A stretch of 9,325 nucleotides of DNA from Chloroflexota bacterium (lineage in GTDB: Bacteria > Chloroflexota > Anaerolineae > B4-G1), in NCBI GenBank assembly GCA_003648085.1, contig QMOC01000061.1, positions 1 through 9,325 on the forward strand. The letters run 5' to 3'. Shown piece after piece: positions 7,065-9,325 of this stretch; position 1 is the stretch's first letter, and each line of letters starts with the position of its first letter. Made by a program: the position numbers and the translations under genes. The notes beneath the pieces were generated by a model that searched no databases, was not told the origin of the DNA, and saw nothing but the letters and a program-made list of their open reading frames with translations.

Positions 7065-7817
7065 TCATCGGACTTTGAAAGTCTCAGACGAGTCCCAACG
7101 CCCTGGTCTAGGCACGCTTCCATTTCCGTCGGGCTGTACTACTAGGCCGAGTACATTCCTGACCCTCCGCACCAACTCTCGCGGGAGGAATGGTTTCATC
7201 ACATAATCGTCCACTTGCAGACCCCGCACCCTGTCTATGTCCCGTTCCAAGACTGTGACAACGATGATAGGGATACTCCTCAACTCGTCGTCGTCCTTCA
7301 TCCACTGGTAGACCTCCCAGCCATCCATCCTGGGCATCATGAGATCGAGAAGTACCAGATCTGGCTTGACCTGCCGGATTGTGTCCAGTCCTTCGTGGCC
7401 GCCCAGAGCGCCGATTAGTTTGAACCCCTCATGCTCCAGGATGAGCCGTATGAGGTCAATCATGTCGGGTTCATCCTCGATGCAGACAACTGTCTTTTTA
7501 TCTTCTGCTACACCTGGAGGTTCTTTTTTCACGGGTTTGCGTCCCCCGCCGGGGCGGCGTATTCCTGGTGTTATATCGCCCTGTGCCAATTCTCGCTGTC
7601 CACGACGCACTGTCGGGGTTGACAGGCCCAGTATCTCGGCCACTTTCTTCTGCCCACCACGTCCACGACGATTAGCCTCCAGGCCTGCGAACAAACGTCT
7701 CTGTTTCTCGTTCAAGGTGCTGGCGAACAGTTTCATTTGTGCGTGCAAGGTAGCCGTAGCGCCGGTTGGATCGTTCCGGCAATCGCTGCAATTACATCGG
7801 GGAATCTTGCTTGACAT
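7065..7817 (-). CDS. Response regulator with ISAzo13-transposase-type N-terminal DNA-binding domain and C-terminal receiver
   Basis: From ATG 7817 the protein has 250 residues. Residues about 35-95 read like the N-terminal DNA-binding domain of ISAzo13-family transposases: LNEKQRRLFAGLEA (35-48), RGRGG (51-55), a helix-turn-helix VAEILGLSTPTVRRGQREL (59-77), and the hallmark IRRPGGGRKP (86-95). A short charged linker leads into a receiver domain (about 108-224) with E114/D115 as acidic pair, D158 as phospho-acceptor (LVLLDLMMP), T188 and K209 (MKPF). No DDE catalytic domain is present. The most natural reading is a domesticated transposase DNA-binding module controlled by phosphorylation. Residues 5-13 (IPRCNCSDC) hold three cysteines (8, 10, 13) that might bind metal. 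The frame is open to a GTG at 7871, but ATG 7817 has an AGGAGAAAGG element just before it, so I prefer it. The gene follows another regulator and precedes the export genes, so it likely controls this operon. No cognate kinase is in view. Confidence 0.85.
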   Translation of the reverse strand: MSSKIPRCNCSDCRNDPTGATATLHAQMKLFASTLNEKQRRLFAGLEANRRGRGGQKKVAEILGLSTPTVRRGQRELAQGDITPGIRRPGGGRKPVKKEPPGVAEDKKTVVCIEDEPDMIDLIRLILEHEGFKLIGALGGHEGLDTIRQVKPDLVLLDLMMPRMDGWEVYQWMKDDDELRSIPIIVVTVLERDIDRVRGLQVDDYVMKPFLPRELVRRVRNVLGLVVQPDGNGSVPRPGRWDSSETFKVR

Positions 7818-7906
7818 AAGCCTGCCTTTCTCCTGGCGACTGCCTCGGGTAATTGCTTCGATGAGCGTCACCCTGCCACATTGTGCTCTCCGTTGGCAGG
7901 TTGGGA

Positions 7907-7924
7907 GGAAAAATTATTTTTTCC
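7907..7924. repeat. AT-rich near-palindrome between the two regulator genes
   Basis: GGAAAAA and TTTTTCC arms surround a 4-base centre. It lies just downstream of the candidate -10 element and upstream of the second regulator's start, where an operator or a weak 5' leader hairpin could act. The stem is almost all A-T, so it would be weak as RNA. No terminator-like T tract follows a GC stem here. Confidence 0.3.
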
Positions 7925-7932
7925 GTAAACTT

Positions 7933-7938
7933 ATTATA
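7933..7938 (-). promoter_or_regulatory. Candidate -10 element of a promoter for the transposase-domain regulator and downstream genes
   Basis: On the minus strand this is a perfect TATAAT in an AT-rich patch between the two regulator genes, about 115 bases before ATG 7817. No good -35 hexamer sits at 16-18 bp (the bases there are C-rich), and there is no extended -10 TG. If real, it would be weak or activator-dependent and could let the second regulator and the polysaccharide genes be expressed apart from the first regulator. It is a chance match at worst. Confidence 0.35.
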
Positions 7939-7991
7939 CTATGCGCTAGTTTGAATGGGGTTTGTAAAACGGGGAAGTTGGGAAAGGGAGG

Positions 7992-8681
7992 TTACTCCGG
8001 CGAAAAGCGGTATCCTTTACCGTATTCGGTGAGGATGAAACGAGGATTTTTAGGAGTGGCTTCGATCTTTTGCCGCAATTGCCAGATGTACCACTTCACA
8101 CTTTGGGGTCCCGCCTCGGCCCAGGGCCCCCAGATGGCATCAAAGAGCAGTTGGGTGGGGAGAATGCGCCCGGCCCGCTCGGCCATGTAGACGAGCAGAT
8201 TATACTCAATGGGGCTTAATGACACTTCCTGACCGTAGGCAAACACTATCTGTTCGGTACGGTTGATAATCAGGTCTCCGCCTCCAAAGCGCAGGATGTC
8301 CGGCTGATCGTGAGGCATACGGGTCCGCCGGAGGAGAGCGGTCACCCGTGCTGTCAGTTCGCTGACTCTGAATGGTTTCACCAGGTAATCATCCGCTCCA
8401 CTCTGCAGCCCGCGTACTATGTGTTCCACCGAATCCAGGACGGTCAAGAATAAGATGGGCACAGTGGAGACCTTGCGCAGACGACGGCAGATTTCCCAAC
8501 CGTCTATGCCCGGCATCATGACGTCCAAAATCACCAGGTCGGGAGCGATCTGATTGAATAGGGCAAGTCCTTCCTCTCCGCTCATTGTTGTGAAGACGGA
8601 GAGGTCCTCCCGCTGAAGTGATATGCGTATCAACTCCAACAAGGTCTCGTCGTCGTCTATTGCCAGGATCTTCTCGGCCAT
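7992..8681 (-). CDS. OmpR/PhoB-family response regulator (receiver plus winged helix)
   Basis: This 229-residue regulator has the standard two-domain layout. The receiver (about 3-118) shows the acidic pair D9/D10, phospho-acceptor D53 (LVILDVMMPGIDGWE), T80 and K102 (ADDYLVKPF). The winged-helix DNA-binding domain (about 130-229) shows LSPIEYNLLVYMAERAGRI (155-173), the recognition-helix stretch SVKWYIWQLRQKIE (194-207) and the closing FILTEYGKGYRF wing. The start is ATG 8681, with AAGGGA about 10 bases upstream. The frame is open to a TTG at 8750, but that TTG is the first part of a promoter -35 element, so translation from there is excluded. The gene is the first of the co-directional block. 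Its sensor kinase is absent, so the signal is unknown. It probably binds direct repeats near its own promoter or upstream of the second regulator; that is inference. Confidence 0.95.
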   Translation of the reverse strand: MAEKILAIDDDETLLELIRISLQREDLSVFTTMSGEEGLALFNQIAPDLVILDVMMPGIDGWEICRRLRKVSTVPILFLTVLDSVEHIVRGLQSGADDYLVKPFRVSELTARVTALLRRTRMPHDQPDILRFGGGDLIINRTEQIVFAYGQEVSLSPIEYNLLVYMAERAGRILPTQLLFDAIWGPWAEAGPQSVKWYIWQLRQKIEATPKNPRFILTEYGKGYRFSPE

Positions 8682-8721
8682 TCGCTTATATCCCTTCGCT
8701 CCCTTGGCCTGAGGTATTCTC

Positions 8722-8750
8722 AGTATATCATTTCTGTCCTTACTGGTCAA
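8722..8750 (-). promoter_or_regulatory. Sigma-70-type promoter of the OmpR-family regulator gene
   Basis: On the minus strand, TTGACC (8750-8745) and TATACT (8727-8722) are separated by exactly 17 bases, each matching the consensus hexamer at five of six positions. A transcript would start near 8715, giving a leader of about 33 bases that contains the AAGGGA ribosome binding site before ATG 8681. Upstream, AGGTTG occurs twice 13 bases apart (8748-8753 and 8761-8766), the nearer copy overlapping the -35, which could be a regulator site. Confidence 0.7.
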
Positions 8751-8840
8751 CCTTGCTCTACAACCTGCGCCTTCGCGTAGTCTACATTCTTAGTGCGGGA
8801 GCCGCGCCGAAAATCCCTCCGGAGCCGCTGACCGAAAGGC

Positions 8841-8973
8841 TGCTTGCCAAGCACGGGCTCGCCCGCCGGAGGCTCCACTGCGCTCAAGCCTCCGACTCAC
8901 AAGCGAAGCCCCTTCGGGGCTGAGATGAGCCCGCAGGGCTTGGCCGGCTGAGCCCGGTGGTTCACCGCCGGGC
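8841..8973. repeat. Cluster of GC-rich hairpins, probable dispersed palindromic (REP-like) element
   Basis: The gap between the partial helix-turn-helix gene and the OmpR promoter (8751-9104) carries no convincing gene, but this part is packed with perfect or near-perfect inverted repeats. They are tgctt/aagca (8841-8853), cggaggct/agcctccg (8867-8874 with 8887-8894, 12-base loop), agcccc/ggggct (8907-8921, loop ttc), agccc/gggct (8928-8940), and a nine-pair stem with one G-T wobble, gcccggtgg/ccgccgggc (8952-8973, loop ttca). A further CCTCCGG/CCGGAGG pair brackets the first hairpin. None is followed by a T tract, so they are not classical terminators. Such a chain resembles dispersed palindromic repeats or a structured RNA. 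The flanks 8751-8840 and 8974-9104 hold nothing else I can support beyond the promoter-proximal repeats. Confidence 0.6.
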
Positions 8974-9055
8974 GGACGTGCGAGAAACCGGCAATGACTT
9001 TTTGGAGATGACCGGTGCCCAGACGACGCTCTAAACATTCCCTGTCATTGGACAT
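8897..9055 (-). other. Short open frame (52 codons) overlapping the hairpin cluster, doubtful as a gene
   Basis: An ATG at 9055 opens a frame beginning MSNDRECLERRLGTGHLQKV and ending at TGA 8899-8897. Its second half is encoded by the hairpin arms. No ribosome binding site is clear, and its composition (rich in Arg, Pro, Gly, His and Leu) is what a GC-rich palindromic repeat gives by chance. It is recorded because annotation pipelines may call it, and because a repeat family carrying an open frame of constant length would be worth knowing. Confidence 0.2.
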
Positions 9056-9104
9056 TCGAACGTTGGCGGCGGACCGGCTCTGTTGGCTTCCTGCGAGAGT
9101 CTGG

Positions 9105-9325
9105 TCAACGGCTGCCGCGTGTATGCACGTCGTGGCCCGCCGCGCGCAGGGCGGCCAGGTCTCGCTTGACCGTCCGCTCGCTGACATCGAGGGCGGCGGC
9201 CAGGGCAGGCACGGTGGGGGCGGCGGCCTGGTCGGCGGCCTCGCGCAGCAGGCGCAGGAGCCGGTGCCGGCGGCAGGCGACTTTGCCGGCGATCTCGTCG
9301 TCCTCCGGCGCGGCAATGGTCCAGG
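9105..9325 (-). CDS. C-terminal helix-turn-helix domain of a truncated gene (5' end beyond the window)
   Basis: Reading the minus strand from base 9323 gives 72 residues without a stop until TGA 9107-9105. They include RRHRLLRLLREAADQAA (18-34), then PTVPALAAALDVSERTVKRD (36-55) and LAALRAAGHDVHTRGSR to the end. This is a DeoR/HTH_11-like helix-turn-helix with the recognition helix near SERTVKRDLAALRAAG. The strong third-position G/C bias fits real coding sequence, whereas the overlapping frame that starts at 9316 gives a low-complexity Pro/Ala/Arg product. The N-terminal part lies outside the window, so the full function is unknown; it could be a transcriptional regulator or a larger enzyme with a DNA-binding tail. 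It ends about 355 bases before the OmpR promoter and is probably a separate unit. Confidence 0.65.
   Translation of the reverse strand, partial: WTIAAPEDDEIAGKVACRRHRLLRLLREAADQAAAPTVPALAAALDVSERTVKRDLAALRAAGHDVHTRGSR

Noticed and set aside
7065..7817. An insertion-sequence remnant or pseudogene instead of a functional fusion
   Set aside because: The frame is intact through both domains, the receiver keeps all key residues, no terminal inverted repeats or DDE remains are seen, and the gene sits in a tight operon.
7339..8190. Plus-strand 283-codon open frame spanning the gap between the two regulators
   Set aside because: It is antisense to two well-supported regulators. The product is Ser/Arg-rich without domains, and it reads through the promoter-like AT patch.
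8952..8973. Rho-independent terminator for the partial helix-turn-helix gene
   Set aside because: The stem is strong, but no T tract follows on either strand, and other hairpins lie right beside it.
8841..8973. CRISPR array
   Set aside because: The hairpins differ from one another in sequence and length, and there is no regular spacer pattern.
8790..9038. Minus-strand 82-codon open frame
   Set aside because: It consists of the hairpin repeats read in another frame, with no ribosome binding site or domain.
8897..9316. Minus-strand 139-codon open frame
   Set aside because: Its first half is a Pro/Arg/Ser/Ala-rich product out of frame with a convincing helix-turn-helix reading of the same DNA. 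Only the last 52 codons (from ATG 9055) are kept as a doubtful entry.

Overview
The window holds a one-directional block of genes, all on the minus strand, so reading order runs from high to low coordinates. It looks like the regulatory and early part of an exopolysaccharide or capsule locus from an environmental bacterium. The moderately high GC, the isolated adaptor lipoprotein, and a regulator carrying an ISAzo13-transposase-type DNA-binding domain all fit Chloroflexota (Anaerolineae-like) best. That placement is inference; no rRNA or other marker gene is present.

Layout in transcription order. (1) 9105-9325: the 3' end of a gene with a C-terminal helix-turn-helix, cut by the window edge. 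(2) 8751-9104: a noncoding stretch with a tight cluster of GC-rich hairpins that looks like a dispersed palindromic repeat. (3) 8722-8750: a near-consensus sigma-70-type promoter, which also settles the start of the next gene. (4) 7992-8681: an OmpR-type response regulator. (5) 7065-7817: a second response regulator in which the receiver is C-terminal and the N-terminal part is the DNA-binding domain of an ISAzo13-family transposase. (6) 5711-7048: a HlyD/RND-type adaptor lipoprotein. (7) 4055-5662: a fused Wzz-like chain-length regulator and BY-kinase. (8) 3002-4048: an LpxL/HtrB-like acyltransferase relative that lacks the usual acidic catalytic residue. (9) 1611-2999: a Wzx-type flippase. 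(10) 425-1633: a GT4-type glycosyltransferase. (11) 1-428: the N-terminal part of a PP-loop N-acetyl-sugar amidotransferase, running off the window.

From the second regulator downwards, spacing is 16, 48, 6 and 2 bp, then overlaps of 23 and 4 bp, so genes 5 to 11 are probably one transcript. A plausible scheme is that the two regulators set expression, the amidotransferase and glycosyltransferase make and assemble repeat units, the flippase moves them across the membrane, the Wzz/BY-kinase sets chain length, and the adaptor helps span the envelope. No histidine kinase, Wzy polymerase or initiating phosphoglycosyltransferase is in the window.

The most noteworthy object is the transposase-domain/receiver fusion (7065-7817). 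It appears to be a domesticated transposase DNA-binding module under phosphorylation control, sitting at the head of the polysaccharide operon and carrying a small cysteine cluster at its N terminus.
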